A stretch of DNA of 24,741 nt from Hydromicrobium sp964517765 (GCA_964517765.1 CAZFEN010000021.1:1-24741); one strand, 5' to 3'. Shown: positions 1 through 7,935, counted from the stretch's first letter. The notes: a model not told the origin generated them from the sequence alone. Made by a program: numbers and translations.

Positions 1-760
1 GACAGCAAACCATATAAGCCGGATCAATTGGCTGCTGATCATATAAAGCTTTTTTATCTCCCTTAAAATACCAGCCCTTATTCCCAACCGGAGCCGGGAT
101 ATTATTCTCCTGACATTTTTCTATTAAAAATCTGGTTGTTCTATCAGCAATTTCAAGACTGGTTTTACAATTCCTCCTTAAATACGCTTCCCAGAGAGCC
201 CAGGGTATAATGGCGTTTGCATACACAAGATATTTTTCAAACCATGCCCAATCATCTGAAAAAGTATTAAAATATAAATTATGTAAATTTGATTTCAGCT
301 TATCTTCCGTGTTGTGTGATCTGGGAAGATTTAATAATCCAAGCAGAGCTGCAGAGATCGCTCTTGGTGAGACCCAGCCTGAGGCATCCTTAATTAAATT
401 TTCAACAATTTTTTTTATGAAACTCCCTTTATTACTTTTTATTGATAAAAGGGACCATAAAGTCAAGCCGTAAGCTTCTTTTATATTACATTTCGAATCA
501 TGTTCTTCATTTTCAAACAGACCCTTACCACTATTTTCATAAAAAAAATGATAAAGCAGACCGTCTTCCCTCTGTGCCTTAAAAATGAAATTTAAATAAA
601 TATCCTTTAATTTTTTATCCCCGAACCCGTCAACAACAATAAGAGCCCTTGCCTGGTCTTCCAGGGCATATCCACATTCGGGAGCAGGCTTATCCAGTTT
701 TCCATGCTGGTAAATTCCAATATCTGAAGTCATTGACCTTAATTTTTTTAACGGATCCAT
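1..760 (-). CDS. Glycosidase-like alpha/alpha-barrel protein, 3' end outside window (partial)
   Basis: An open frame runs without a stop from an ATG at 760 to the window edge, giving the first ~253 residues of a longer protein. An in-frame TAA at 779-781 excludes a longer start; the Shine-Dalgarno is weak. The N-terminus has the motif CGYALEDQARALIV, then repeated helical segments containing Q-R-E-D-G-L, W-x-S-P-R-A and an F-E-K-Y-L-x-Y-A-N-A-x-x-P-W-A-L motif. Evenly spaced helical repeats with aromatic/acidic residues resemble six-hairpin (alpha/alpha)6 carbohydrate-active enzymes, but I cannot name a GH family. It is the third gene after two glycosyltransferases, 54 nt downstream of the second, so it probably belongs to the same glycan operon. 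Inference: a glycan hydrolase, phosphorylase or epimerase partner of those transferases. The reading frame is certain; the function is tentative. Confidence 0.75.
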   Translation of the reverse strand, partial: MDPLKKLRSMTSDIGIYQHGKLDKPAPECGYALEDQARALIVVDGFGDKKLKDIYLNFIFKAQREDGLLYHFFYENSGKGLFENEEHDSKCNIKEAYGLTLWSLLSIKSNKGSFIKKIVENLIKDASGWVSPRAISAALLGLLNLPRSHNTEDKLKSNLHNLYFNTFSDDWAWFEKYLVYANAIIPWALWEAYLRRNCKTSLEIADRTTRFLIEKCQENNIPAPVGNKGWYFKGDKKALYDQQPIDPAYMVCC

Positions 761-814
761 AGATTTTTTTATTGATACTTAAACAATTTTTAATATTTAC
801 TCGTAAAGGCCCGA

Positions 815-2023
815 TTAGATTGCTTTAGAAAATCTCTTATTCTCGTACTTATCCAGAACCTCATTGAACGCCCGGAGGTGCTGCAGGGCTACATTGTACC
901 AGGTCATCAATCTTCCGAATTTATATGCCTTTAATTCCATCTTTAATTTATTTTGAGGATTTTCACATATATCTCTGACAGCATCTGCAATAGCCCTGGA
1001 ATCTTTAAAAGGTACAATTATTCCTCTTCCCTCTGCCAGAACATCTTTCGCATACAAATATGGAGTCGAGATGCATACTTTACCCGCACCGATTGCATAT
1101 GCCAGAGCACCCGAAGCGGTTTGCTGTGGGTCCAGATATGGAGTTATATAAATATCAATAACCTGTAACCATAAAATTAATTTTTTTAAAGACATATATT
1201 TATTTATAAATCTTACATTTTCCTGTAAATTGTACTGCCTCACTTTTTGTTTTAGAAAATTTCTATATTTTTCGCCTTCTGTTTGTAATACAACAGGATG
1301 TGTCTGACCAATTATCAAATATAAAACATTAGGGAAGAGTTCTTTGATTTCCCTTAAAGCCTCTATTATATATTCAAGCCCTTTAATTTCCGATAAAAGA
1401 TTGATATTGCCCAGGACTATTTTTCCCGTCAGTCCCTTTTTCTTTTTATGTCCGGAATTTACTTCCATAGGTATATCCGGAACACCGTGGGGAATAATTT
1501 CTATATTTTCTTCAGGATAATTATATTTTTTAACCAGCTTCCGCAAAATTTCAGGCATCATGACTATTACTTTATCTGCAAACTTTAAAACATCTTTTAA
1601 AACCAGGCCATATCCTGCATTTGGATTAACGGGAATTGTATGAGCGGTTATTATTAAAGGTTTCTTTATCAGCTCTAATAATTTAATAATATATTCTCCA
1701 AATTCACCGCCATATAATCCAAATTCATGTTCCAGTATGACTATATCCGCTCTGGACTTATTTATATAATCAGCAGCTTTGATATAGGAACCAATCTTAT
1801 ACTGGCTAATCTTATATTTGACTACCGGGGGATAATCGATTTTATCTTCGGGCCTTATCAATGCTACAATATTCGATCCGCAATACGGATTTATAAGATC
1901 GATAGCTCTTGTTAAGTCACTTGTATATGTAGCAATTCCACATTTTCTTGGGACATATGATGAGACATATATACAATTAATACCCTGACATTTTTCTCTT
2001 ATAACTTTCTTTAGCTTATTCAA
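815..2023 (-). CDS. GT4-like (GT-B fold) glycosyltransferase, second of a tandem pair
   Basis: A 402-residue GT-B glycosyltransferase, expected to move a sugar from an activated donor to a glycan or lipid acceptor in the cytoplasm. The N-terminal domain opens with S-S-Y-V-P-R-K-C-G-I-A-T-Y-T, followed by E-H-E-F-G-L-Y-G-G and T-A-H-T-I-P. The C-terminal donor domain has I-P-H-G-V-P, L-G-N-I-N-L-L-S-E-I-K-G and a late loop D-P-Q-Q-T-A-S-G-A-L-A-Y-A-I-G-A-G-K where most GT4 enzymes carry an E-x7-E motif. The start is a TTG at 2023 with a strong GGGAGG-type ribosome site close upstream; no ATG fits as well. It lies 52 nt after a paralogue sharing the same landmark motifs and before the barrel-like protein. 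Donor and acceptor cannot be told from sequence. Confidence 0.88.
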   Translation of the reverse strand: MNKLKKVIREKCQGINCIYVSSYVPRKCGIATYTSDLTRAIDLINPYCGSNIVALIRPEDKIDYPPVVKYKISQYKIGSYIKAADYINKSRADIVILEHEFGLYGGEFGEYIIKLLELIKKPLIITAHTIPVNPNAGYGLVLKDVLKFADKVIVMMPEILRKLVKKYNYPEENIEIIPHGVPDIPMEVNSGHKKKKGLTGKIVLGNINLLSEIKGLEYIIEALREIKELFPNVLYLIIGQTHPVVLQTEGEKYRNFLKQKVRQYNLQENVRFINKYMSLKKLILWLQVIDIYITPYLDPQQTASGALAYAIGAGKVCISTPYLYAKDVLAEGRGIIVPFKDSRAIADAVRDICENPQNKLKMELKAYKFGRLMTWYNVALQHLRAFNEVLDKYENKRFSKAI

Positions 2024-2075
2024 ATAACACCTCCCTCAATTTCTTTTGGAAAAAACCTCTTTTCTAAAGACAAAA

Positions 2076-3308
2076 CTAAAAGTCCGAAGGAAAATCTATT
2101 TCCTTCCCCGCTATTTTTTTAAGTCTTGCAAATTTATACGCATTCTTATATTTTTTGGCAGTAATTTTCCATGATACGACTTCTTTCAGATATTTTTTTA
2201 AATTCTCCGAAAGTTGTTTTCTTAGATCCTTATCGCACGCAAGCTTGATAACTTTTTCTTTTAGCATTTGCTTGTTTGTAAATAGCAGTCCCCCTTCACT
2301 TTCCAGAGTTTGTGCCGTTAATGCCTCCAGGGGAGCCGTGGTTATATAGGGTTTGTTTAAAGCGATTATCCTGGCAAGCGTTCCCGATTGAGTTTCATCT
2401 ACTGTAGGAAGCACTATAAAATTACAAACTGCCATTACCTTGTAGTAAATTTCTCCTCTTGGAATAAATTCATAGTAATGGGCAATTCCTTTCTTTTCTA
2501 AAATTTCCAGGCTTCTTTTATAATTATTATAATCTTCGATATGGGCTGAATCCCTTACGGTACCTGCAGCCAGCAGGTCCCAATTCTCACCGGTTCTTTC
2601 TTTTATTTCTATAAGTATTTCTTCCCATATAGAGGTCAGTATATCCCATCTTTTATTTGACTGTATCCAGCCTACCAGGCCAACTAAATTATCGCTCAGA
2701 TATTCGAGTTTGTTTAATCCCAGCTCCACCTTTAATTTCTGAATTCCTTTTTCATCCCACTTCTTATCTTCTCTTGCTCCGTGAGGGATAATCATAATAT
2801 TTTTAGGCATCTTCCACCCTCTCTGAGTGAAAGTCCAGTTTAATCTCCATTTCTGATAATCACTTTTAAATAAAACTACGTCAGCGTCTTCACAAAGCTG
2901 ATAAATAAAATTTTCTTCAAATTCTTTAAGCCTTCCGTGTACCGTATGCGGTTCAACCACAATAGGAAATTCATTTATAGAGCCCAAAAATTCGATAAAT
3001 CCCTGGTTCCTGTCTCCGATACCCCTGTTGTCCACATGTTCATATAAACCATATTCATGTTCTATATGGACCACATATGGGGATAATTTTTTAATTTTTT
3101 TTGCTACAGGCTTCCACCAGAACCGGTGGGATGTATCTATTATCGGGTAGACTCCTTCTCCGGAACCATCCTTATGACTTATTATCAGAACTTCTCTTTC
3201 CGGATATTCCTTCTGAATAAATTCCCTCGCTTCTTCACAAAATGTCGCTATTCCGCATAATCTGGGATAATAACTTGAAATAAGAATTATTGGTTTTCCT
3301 CTTATCAT
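2076..3308 (-). CDS. GT4-like (GT-B fold) glycosyltransferase, first of a tandem pair
   Basis: A 410-residue GT-B fold transferase paralogous to its downstream neighbour. Shared landmarks are S-S-Y-Y-P-R-L-C-G-I-A-T-F near the N-terminus, E-H-E-Y-G-L-Y in the first Rossmann domain, E-P-H-T-V-H and I-P-H-G-A-R around the domain junction, and a C-terminal loop T-V-D-E-T-Q-S-G-T-L-A-R. As in the neighbour, the loop has Q-x-S-G instead of the usual E-x7-E pattern, so this looks like a subfamily trait. There is no signal peptide or membrane segment; it is cytosolic or membrane-peripheral. It is the first gene of the glycan operon, with a good promoter at 3354-3382. The ATG at 3308 has only a weak A-rich ribosome site. 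Substrates are unknown. Confidence 0.87.
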   Translation of the reverse strand: MIRGKPIILISSYYPRLCGIATFCEEAREFIQKEYPEREVLIISHKDGSGEGVYPIIDTSHRFWWKPVAKKIKKLSPYVVHIEHEYGLYEHVDNRGIGDRNQGFIEFLGSINEFPIVVEPHTVHGRLKEFEENFIYQLCEDADVVLFKSDYQKWRLNWTFTQRGWKMPKNIMIIPHGAREDKKWDEKGIQKLKVELGLNKLEYLSDNLVGLVGWIQSNKRWDILTSIWEEILIEIKERTGENWDLLAAGTVRDSAHIEDYNNYKRSLEILEKKGIAHYYEFIPRGEIYYKVMAVCNFIVLPTVDETQSGTLARIIALNKPYITTAPLEALTAQTLESEGGLLFTNKQMLKEKVIKLACDKDLRKQLSENLKKYLKEVVSWKITAKKYKNAYKFARLKKIAGKEIDFPSDF

Positions 3309-3353
3309 AACTTTTTACTATTTTTGATTTTATTATTAGTTAACTGTTGAATT

Positions 3354-3382
3354 ATGATAAGTATAAAGCCAATCATTGTCAA
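3354..3382 (-). promoter_or_regulatory. Sigma-A-type promoter of the glycosyltransferase operon
   Basis: Read on the minus strand: -35 TTGACA (3377-3382), a 17-nt spacer, and -10 TATCAT (3354-3359). A start near 3347 would give a leader of about 38 nt before the ATG at 3308. The -35 matches perfectly and the -10 matches 5 of 6. Confidence 0.7.
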
Positions 3383-3469
3383 TTACTGAATATTGTAAAC
3401 TCACTAAAAATTGTATAAATCTTAATGATTCGATTATATTATGATTATAATTAAAGGAATTATTATATT

Positions 3470-3541
3470 AATAGCAGCAAGTATAGTTTTAGAGTATAAA
3501 AGGTAGGATCTTTTGACTGGTCATTCGACCAGTTTGTTTTT
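3470..3541 (+). repeat. Dispersed ~67-nt element with terminal hairpin, copy 1
   Basis: The segment 3470-3536 aligns with 4180-4245, with a single one-base gap and about 50 of 67 columns identical by hand count. It ends in a stem-loop: ACTGGTC (3516-3522), loop ATTC, GACCAGT (3527-3533), then TTTGTTTTT. On the plus strand the T-rich tail makes it terminator-like. The stem is conserved between the copies while the loop differs, which fits a structured RNA or a protein-bound dyad. The strand is given by the T-tail and is uncertain. Confidence 0.6.
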
Positions 3542-3675
3542 AATCGCCAAAAATGCCATATTCTTTTAAGCAATTTTCTATTTAATTTCCTGATAATTTT
3601 CTCGGTGGGAATACTTATAATAGGGGTATAGTCGCCTTAAATATTTTCATCTTTACACCTCTATCCTTAATATCC

Positions 3676-4074
3676 TTATCCTGATATATCAAGTCTTTTA
3701 GAACTCTGCCATAATCCATGTATATTACAATAAGAGGAAGCCAGAAGAGTGCCTGGCTTTTCAGTCTTAAACATTAAGGTTCCCCGATGATTTGTATAGA
3801 CAGTACTGGTATCAGCACCCTGAACCGAGCTGCCATGCGCAGTAAAAGTAAGTTTTCCAATTTGAATTGGATATTTTTCCCCATCTGGTAGAAAGTACAG
3901 AGTTATCCATGTTATGTGATGCTGTGTAGTATTAGGGTGTTCGATTTCTTTTCCTACGCTTGCAGTCACCATAATTTGTTCCCCTTTTTGTACCGTATCG
4001 GGAGCCTCTATTACCGGAATATGTTTTTCTATTTTAAAGTCCGCTTTTTGTAATAATTCATTGAGTTCTGTCAT
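3676..4074 (-). CDS. Superoxide reductase, one-iron (neelaredoxin / class II) type
   Basis: This 132-residue cytosolic protein reduces superoxide to hydrogen peroxide without making O2, a detoxification route of anaerobes. All ligands of the Fe(His)4Cys site are visible: H18 in E-K-H-I-P, H46 and H52 in E-H-P-N-T-T-Q-H-H-I, and C116 and H119 in the C-terminal C-N-I-H-G-L-W. The E16-K17 pair corresponds to the catalytic Glu/Lys before the first ligand. The N-terminal desulforedoxin domain of two-iron enzymes is absent, and the length fits the one-iron class. The ATG at 4074 follows an AAAGGAAAGGAAG ribosome site. Likely electron donors are rubredoxins, none of which is in the window. It sits between the MATE and glycosyltransferase genes with long gaps on both sides and is probably its own unit. 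Confidence 0.96.
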   Translation of the reverse strand: MTELNELLQKADFKIEKHIPVIEAPDTVQKGEQIMVTASVGKEIEHPNTTQHHITWITLYFLPDGEKYPIQIGKLTFTAHGSSVQGADTSTVYTNHRGTLMFKTEKPGTLLASSYCNIHGLWQSSKRLDISG

Positions 4075-4152
4075 ATAGTCTTCCTTTCCTTTATTATTGA
4101 CATTTGATCTTTCTTAAGCATATTAAAAACGTCTACCCTCATGTATATAAGT

Positions 4153-4181
4153 ATTATAATTTCAAATATGCTTTGAAGCAA
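4153..4181 (-). promoter_or_regulatory. Possible promoter of the superoxide reductase gene
   Basis: On the minus strand, a perfect -10 TATAAT (4153-4158) lies 17 nt from a weak -35 TTGCTT (4176-4181). It would give a leader of about 70 nt. The -35 matches only TTG, so the call rests mainly on the -10 and the position. Copy 2 of the repeated hairpin element begins at its upstream edge. Confidence 0.4.
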
Positions 4182-4245
4182 CAGTAGGAAGTCCAGTATT
4201 ATAATATAGAAAGTAGAGAGTTTTGCTGGTCTTTAGACCAGTTTG
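4180..4245 (+). repeat. Dispersed ~67-nt element with terminal hairpin, copy 2
   Basis: This partner of the copy at 3470-3536 lies between the MATE stop (4248) and the superoxide reductase promoter. Its hairpin is CTGGTC (4226-4231), loop TTTA, GACCAG (4236-4241), plus one G-T pair. The stem and the following TTTG match copy 1, but the long T tail is missing, so it is a poor terminator on either strand. It sits just after the MATE gene and could affect 3' ends of that mRNA. Confidence 0.58.
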
Positions 4246-4247
4246 CC

Positions 4248-5621
4248 TTACACCTGCGAAATAATTTTAGGTTCTTTTATGGTTATTTTATTGAAGTTTT
4301 TTATTTCCCTCAGGATCCAGCCTGAAGTAATTGTTATAGAAAAAAAATCCGAAACAGGAACAGCCAGCCATACACCATTTAACCCGAAAAGCAGAGGAAG
4401 AAGAAAAGCCGCAGGAATTAAAAACAATACCTGTCTGGACATGGTTAAAATAAGAGCAGGGGCTGCCTTTCCAATAGCCTGAAACATTCCTCCTCCAAGC
4501 ATTTGAACTCCGATAAAGGGGAAACATATTATAACTATTCTCAAAATACCGATCCCTTCGCTTATTAAGTGGGCATCATTGCTAAAGAAACTGAGTACAA
4601 ATGCAGGAAAGATCATCATGACCAAAAATCCGGAACCTGCAATTGCAACGGTCCAACCTATAGCTATACCAAGTGCTTTTTTAATTCTCGGATAAAGTTT
4701 TGCTCCGTAATTAAAGCTGACAATGGTGCAAAATCCCTGGGTGATACCCACAAGAGGCATCTGGATCAGGCTTAACATTCTTAGCCCGATTCCCATTATG
4801 GCAATATAGAGATCACTTCCATAGAAACGTAGAAGTCTGTTAAAAATCAGGATTATTATGCTGGCCGTTGCAGAACTTATAAAAGAGGGGAAACCAATAA
4901 AAAGAATTTCTTTCATGATGGAAAATTTTACTTTAAATACAGATAGTTTCAACTTGAAGGCACTTCCGCCAAATAAAATATATAAAATAACATATGTGGA
5001 ACTGATTACCTGGCTTATGACCGTAGCAATAGCTGCACCTTTCACACCCATATGAAAAACAAAGATAAAAATAGGATCCAGAATAATATTCAATAAGGCA
5101 CCTATTGCCATTACATACATAGCCGCTCTGGGATTTCCCTCGGCCCTTATAGAATTATTGCTGCTTATGGAAAAAGAAAGGAAAATAAAACCAATCAGCA
5201 TTATATAGGCATAATCTCTGGCGTAAGGCAGCACCTGTGCCGATGCTCCAAAAAATATCAGAAGCTTCTCCATAAAAGCATAAAAAATAGCCATGCAGAC
5301 AGCACTAATCATGAGGTTGAGAATAAAAGCATTTCCGAAGGTACTCTGTGCGATATCTTTTCTATTTTTCCCCAGAGCTCTTGAAATAATAGATGCGCTT
5401 CCGATACCTATCATCATACCTATACCCATTATAATAAACTGTATAGGCAATACTATTGAAAGTGCAGCTATGGCCAGTGAACCTACACCTTTACCTACAA
5501 ATATTGTATCTGTAATATTATAAAAGGCAGCTGACACCATTCCTATGACAGCAGGTGCCGAGAACTTAAATAGTAAACTATTTATATTTCCGTTTAACAG
5601 CAGCGCTCTTTTAGATTTCAT
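4248..5621 (-). CDS. MATE-family multidrug / cation-coupled efflux protein (MepA-like)
   Basis: A 457-residue polytopic membrane protein with about 12 hydrophobic helices in two related halves, the usual MATE size. The N-terminal stretch Y-N-I-T-D-T-I-F-V-G-K-G-V-G and the S-I-V-L-P-I-Q segment are typical of MepA/NorM-like exporters, which use a Na+ or H+ gradient to expel cationic drugs and metabolites. The ATG at 5621 has no good ribosome site; it is the first methionine before the conserved helix, so the start is reasonable but not strongly supported. The gene lies 97 nt after the LCP gene, and that gap holds three copies of a 9-nt motif that may be an operator. Substrates are unknown. 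Confidence 0.93.
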   Translation of the reverse strand: MKSKRALLLNGNINSLLFKFSAPAVIGMVSAAFYNITDTIFVGKGVGSLAIAALSIVLPIQFIIMGIGMMIGIGSASIISRALGKNRKDIAQSTFGNAFILNLMISAVCMAIFYAFMEKLLIFFGASAQVLPYARDYAYIMLIGFIFLSFSISSNNSIRAEGNPRAAMYVMAIGALLNIILDPIFIFVFHMGVKGAAIATVISQVISSTYVILYILFGGSAFKLKLSVFKVKFSIMKEILFIGFPSFISSATASIIILIFNRLLRFYGSDLYIAIMGIGLRMLSLIQMPLVGITQGFCTIVSFNYGAKLYPRIKKALGIAIGWTVAIAGSGFLVMMIFPAFVLSFFSNDAHLISEGIGILRIVIICFPFIGVQMLGGGMFQAIGKAAPALILTMSRQVLFLIPAAFLLPLLFGLNGVWLAVPVSDFFSITITSGWILREIKNFNKITIKEPKIISQV

Positions 5622-5643
5622 ATTCTTGTATCAAATTAGTTGT

Positions 5644-5693
5644 AATAGACATCACCAGTTAAATAGACATTACCGATTATCCAGATGTCTATT
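5644..5693. promoter_or_regulatory. Three copies of AATAGACAT ahead of the MATE gene (possible operator)
   Basis: AATAGACAT occurs at 5644-5652 and 5662-5670, and its exact inverse ATGTCTATT at 5685-5693. The last two form a perfect 9-bp inverted repeat with a 14-nt gap, and the first two are direct repeats 18 nt apart. They fill the short gap between the LCP stop and the MATE start, where a repressor site for an efflux pump would be expected. A terminator for the LCP gene is an alternative reading, but the tail is not T-rich. Confidence 0.5.
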
Positions 5694-5718
5694 CATATGA
5701 TTATATTATATATATTGA

Positions 5719-7011
5719 TTATTGATTAAGGATATTCTGGAAAAATTGATTCTTTTCTGCTTCGTTATAACCAACGGCACTTGATTTTCCAAACCACTGG
5801 GGCCACGAGTTAAATGTACTTATATTGATATCTTCCCTTTTTATAGAAAGTATCACAGGTAATATCTGAGTCGCCTGACTTATAGATATATTTGTCCAGA
5901 CATATTGCCCCATTATACTTAGAAAACCAGCCAGATTTCCGGCATTTAGCATAGATCTTTTTTGTAAAAGTAAATCCGCAAGAAGCATTGCCGCTTGTCT
6001 CTCCCTCGAATAAGCCCCTCCTCCATAAAGGGATCTGCCATGCCTTGCCCTGGAAAGAGCAAGTGCCTGGGCTCCATTTAGATGATGTGTCCCTGGAGTC
6101 AGAAAGCATCCCGAAAAAGAATCCGCGATATTTTCTTCGACAGTGACATCAACACCGCCAAAGTAATCTATAAGAGGCGCAAATCCATCAAAGTCAGTGA
6201 TAACGTAAAAATCGATCTTTGCTCCGGTAAACCCCTCGAAGGCACTCAATGCTCTGGCATTACCGCCCAAAGCATGATATCCATTGATTTTTCGTCCCCC
6301 ATACCAGGTATCTCTCGGTATTGTCACAAGGTATGCTTTTTTTGTATCAAGATTTATATGGACAAAAATATTGATATCGGTTCTTCCATTGACCCGGCCT
6401 CCCGGCCTGTCATAAGCGCTATCATCACCCCAGATTATGAAATTGACTTTCCTTCCTGCCTGAAAACCGGACACTCCGCTTGAACTGTAACCCGAAGCAG
6501 CGGCAGTAGTGGTAGCAGTAGCGACAGTTGTGGTTGCCGCAGTAGAAGCACCCGCGTAGGGTTTGATACCGTAACTGTTACAGAGATTTGCAAATTCCTG
6601 AGATTCCAGGAATCCATTAAGAACAGCTTCCCTGCTTGTTCCGCTTGATAGTTTCCCCAGCCATAAGCTATAACCACTGGCATCCGGTTCACGGTCAAAA
6701 AATGCCCTGTATAGTATCTTCACGAACTCTTCGTTTGAGTGATTTTTTGCTTTGAACTCTTCACTAAAGACAAAACCTTCTACAACATCTGCACCGGTTT
6801 GGGAACCGTTAAGGAGACGCCCGACCCACTGGTCCAATCCTCCTGCATCGGGCTGCCTTTCCAGGCATTGTACGTAAAAACGTGTTACAAAACCCTGCAG
6901 CTGCTCTTTCGATCCACCGCTGAGAGTTGTTGGGAAAATAGTTATAACCAAAATCCCTACTAAGACGACTATCAAAAAATACCTGCCTCTGGAAAGTATC
7001 TTTCTAAGCAT
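5719..7011 (-). CDS. LytR-CpsA-Psr (LCP) wall-polymer transferase with two DUF4214 repeats
   Basis: 430 residues. One membrane anchor (about 11-28) is followed by two DUF4214-like repeats (about 40-88 and 92-146; each has an F-Y-x(2)-x-L-x-R-x-P-D-x-x-G core), a Thr/Ala/Ser-rich linker (about 155-180) and an extracellular LCP domain (about 187-350). LCP enzymes move lipid-linked anionic or capsular polymers onto peptidoglycan. Conserved features seen are R210-T-D212, I-P-R233-D234, the R321/R323 pair, and R336-x-R338-Q339, the charged residues that bind the polyprenyl pyrophosphate head. The ATG at 7011 follows AAAGGAG at good spacing. DUF4214 between the anchor and catalytic domain is not the usual LCP architecture. 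It may attach a polymer made by the glycosyltransferases ~3 kb downstream, which is an inference from proximity only. Confidence 0.92.
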   Translation of the reverse strand: MLRKILSRGRYFLIVVLVGILVITIFPTTLSGGSKEQLQGFVTRFYVQCLERQPDAGGLDQWVGRLLNGSQTGADVVEGFVFSEEFKAKNHSNEEFVKILYRAFFDREPDASGYSLWLGKLSSGTSREAVLNGFLESQEFANLCNSYGIKPYAGASTAATTTVATATTTAAASGYSSSGVSGFQAGRKVNFIIWGDDSAYDRPGGRVNGRTDINIFVHINLDTKKAYLVTIPRDTWYGGRKINGYHALGGNARALSAFEGFTGAKIDFYVITDFDGFAPLIDYFGGVDVTVEENIADSFSGCFLTPGTHHLNGAQALALSRARHGRSLYGGGAYSRERQAAMLLADLLLQKRSMLNAGNLAGFLSIMGQYVWTNISISQATQILPVILSIKREDINISTFNSWPQWFGKSSAVGYNEAEKNQFFQNILNQ

Positions 7012-7065
7012 GATTTACTCCTTTTAAAATTAAATTACATTTTATTAAGTAAAAAATTCCTTACT

Positions 7066-7071
7066 ATTATA
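7066..7071 (-). promoter_or_regulatory. Possible -10 element for the LCP gene
   Basis: On the minus strand a perfect TATAAT lies 55 nt before the LCP start, in the 86-nt gap after the TIGR02757-family gene. The matching -35 position is only T-rich (TTTTAA), so this is a weak call; readthrough from upstream is equally possible. Confidence 0.35.
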
Positions 7072-7097
7072 CAATCATTCTTATCAGGTTAAAAACA

Positions 7098-7889
7098 TTA
7101 AATATATTTTTTAAACAAAGATTTGTAAATATTATTCATCCCGAGCCGTGTAAGGGCAAAATCATATTTTACAGGATCCCTTTCATCAAATTTCCTTAAT
7201 GCATCGGTTATCTCAAGAGCCGTTTTAATATCGGCCTGTTTTCTTACAGTAAAACCAAGTCCAAATGAAATTCTGTACATATGGGTATCAAGCGGAATTA
7301 TTAATTTTGATCTTGAAATCCCGATCCATCCACCCGGATCCACATTGTCCTTACGTACCATCCAGCGCAAATAAAGATTCAACCTCTTGAATGCACTTCC
7401 GCCCATCGGGGAAGGTATGAGGCTATCGCATCTGTTTTCAGTAGAAAAATTGAGATTTTTTGCAAAATCCAGAGCAGCGGAATGAACCGTTTTTTCTTCC
7501 TCTTTCATACTCCGCAAAAAACATTTATTCAATGATTCGTATCTGGTTATTGTATTTTTGATATTCGTCAAAAGACAGGATAATTCATGGCCGGTCGTAA
7601 ATCTGTGTTTAAAATCTTTAAATGTATCATAGAGCATATCAGGGGAAGATTTTTTTAAAAATAAATACGGACCGGGTGTCATTCTTTCCAATACCAGCTT
7701 TACACTTTTCAATATCTGAGCCACTCTTCCGTATGCCAGTACAGCAGCAATAAGACCGGAGATTTCACGATCCGCTATGTTTTCATAGTCATATAAAAAT
7801 TCCAGCGGATCGGGATGGATAAATTTTCTATCATTATAGCTTGAATATAATTTATCGAGTTCTTCTTTAAGTCCATCTATCCCTGTCAT
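7098..7889 (-). CDS. TIGR02757 / DUF2400 family protein of unknown function
   Basis: A 263-residue soluble protein matching the TIGR02757 family in length and landmarks: N-terminal F-I-H-P-D-P-L-E-F and I-A-A-V-L-A-Y-G-R-V, central N-L-Y-L-R-W-M-V-R with D-P-G-G-W, I-P-L-D-T-H-M-Y-R-I, and C-terminal D-P-V-K-Y-D-F-A-L-T-R-L-G. The P-L-D-T-H and D-x-x-K-Y-D-F-x-L-x-x-L-G segments recall helix-hairpin-helix DNA glycosylase relatives, but no catalytic lysine motif is clear to me, so I assign no activity. It begins 46 nt after the flavodiiron protein gene and is probably cotranscribed with it. A purine-rich GGGAG lies rather far (about 16 nt) from the ATG at 7889, so the start is slightly uncertain. 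Confidence 0.88.
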   Translation of the reverse strand: MTGIDGLKEELDKLYSSYNDRKFIHPDPLEFLYDYENIADREISGLIAAVLAYGRVAQILKSVKLVLERMTPGPYLFLKKSSPDMLYDTFKDFKHRFTTGHELSCLLTNIKNTITRYESLNKCFLRSMKEEEKTVHSAALDFAKNLNFSTENRCDSLIPSPMGGSAFKRLNLYLRWMVRKDNVDPGGWIGISRSKLIIPLDTHMYRISFGLGFTVRKQADIKTALEITDALRKFDERDPVKYDFALTRLGMNNIYKSLFKKYI

Positions 7890-7935
7890 AGTTTTGATTT
7901 CTTTTCTCCCTTTCAGGTTATTTACGGGGAACAGT

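Larger units (their letters stand above)
3309..3675. other. 367-nt intergenic region between superoxide reductase and glycosyltransferase genes
   Basis: AT-rich and without a credible coding frame. It contains the glycosyltransferase promoter (3354-3382) and copy 1 of a repeated element ending in a hairpin (3470-3536, followed by a T-rich run to about 3541). The remaining ~135 nt up to the superoxide reductase stop show nothing I can name. Confidence 0.7.

Noticed and set aside
210..473. 87-codon plus-strand open frame near the left edge
   Set aside because: It lies opposite the uninterrupted minus-strand frame 1-760, which has coherent protein-like motifs; the plus-strand product has none.
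3470..4245. CRISPR-like reading of the two repeated hairpin elements
   Set aside because: Only two diverged copies 710 nt apart with a gene between them; no array and no cas genes.
6082..6483. 133-codon plus-strand frame inside the LCP gene
   Set aside because: Antisense shadow of the conserved LCP catalytic domain, with no ribosome site or family features.
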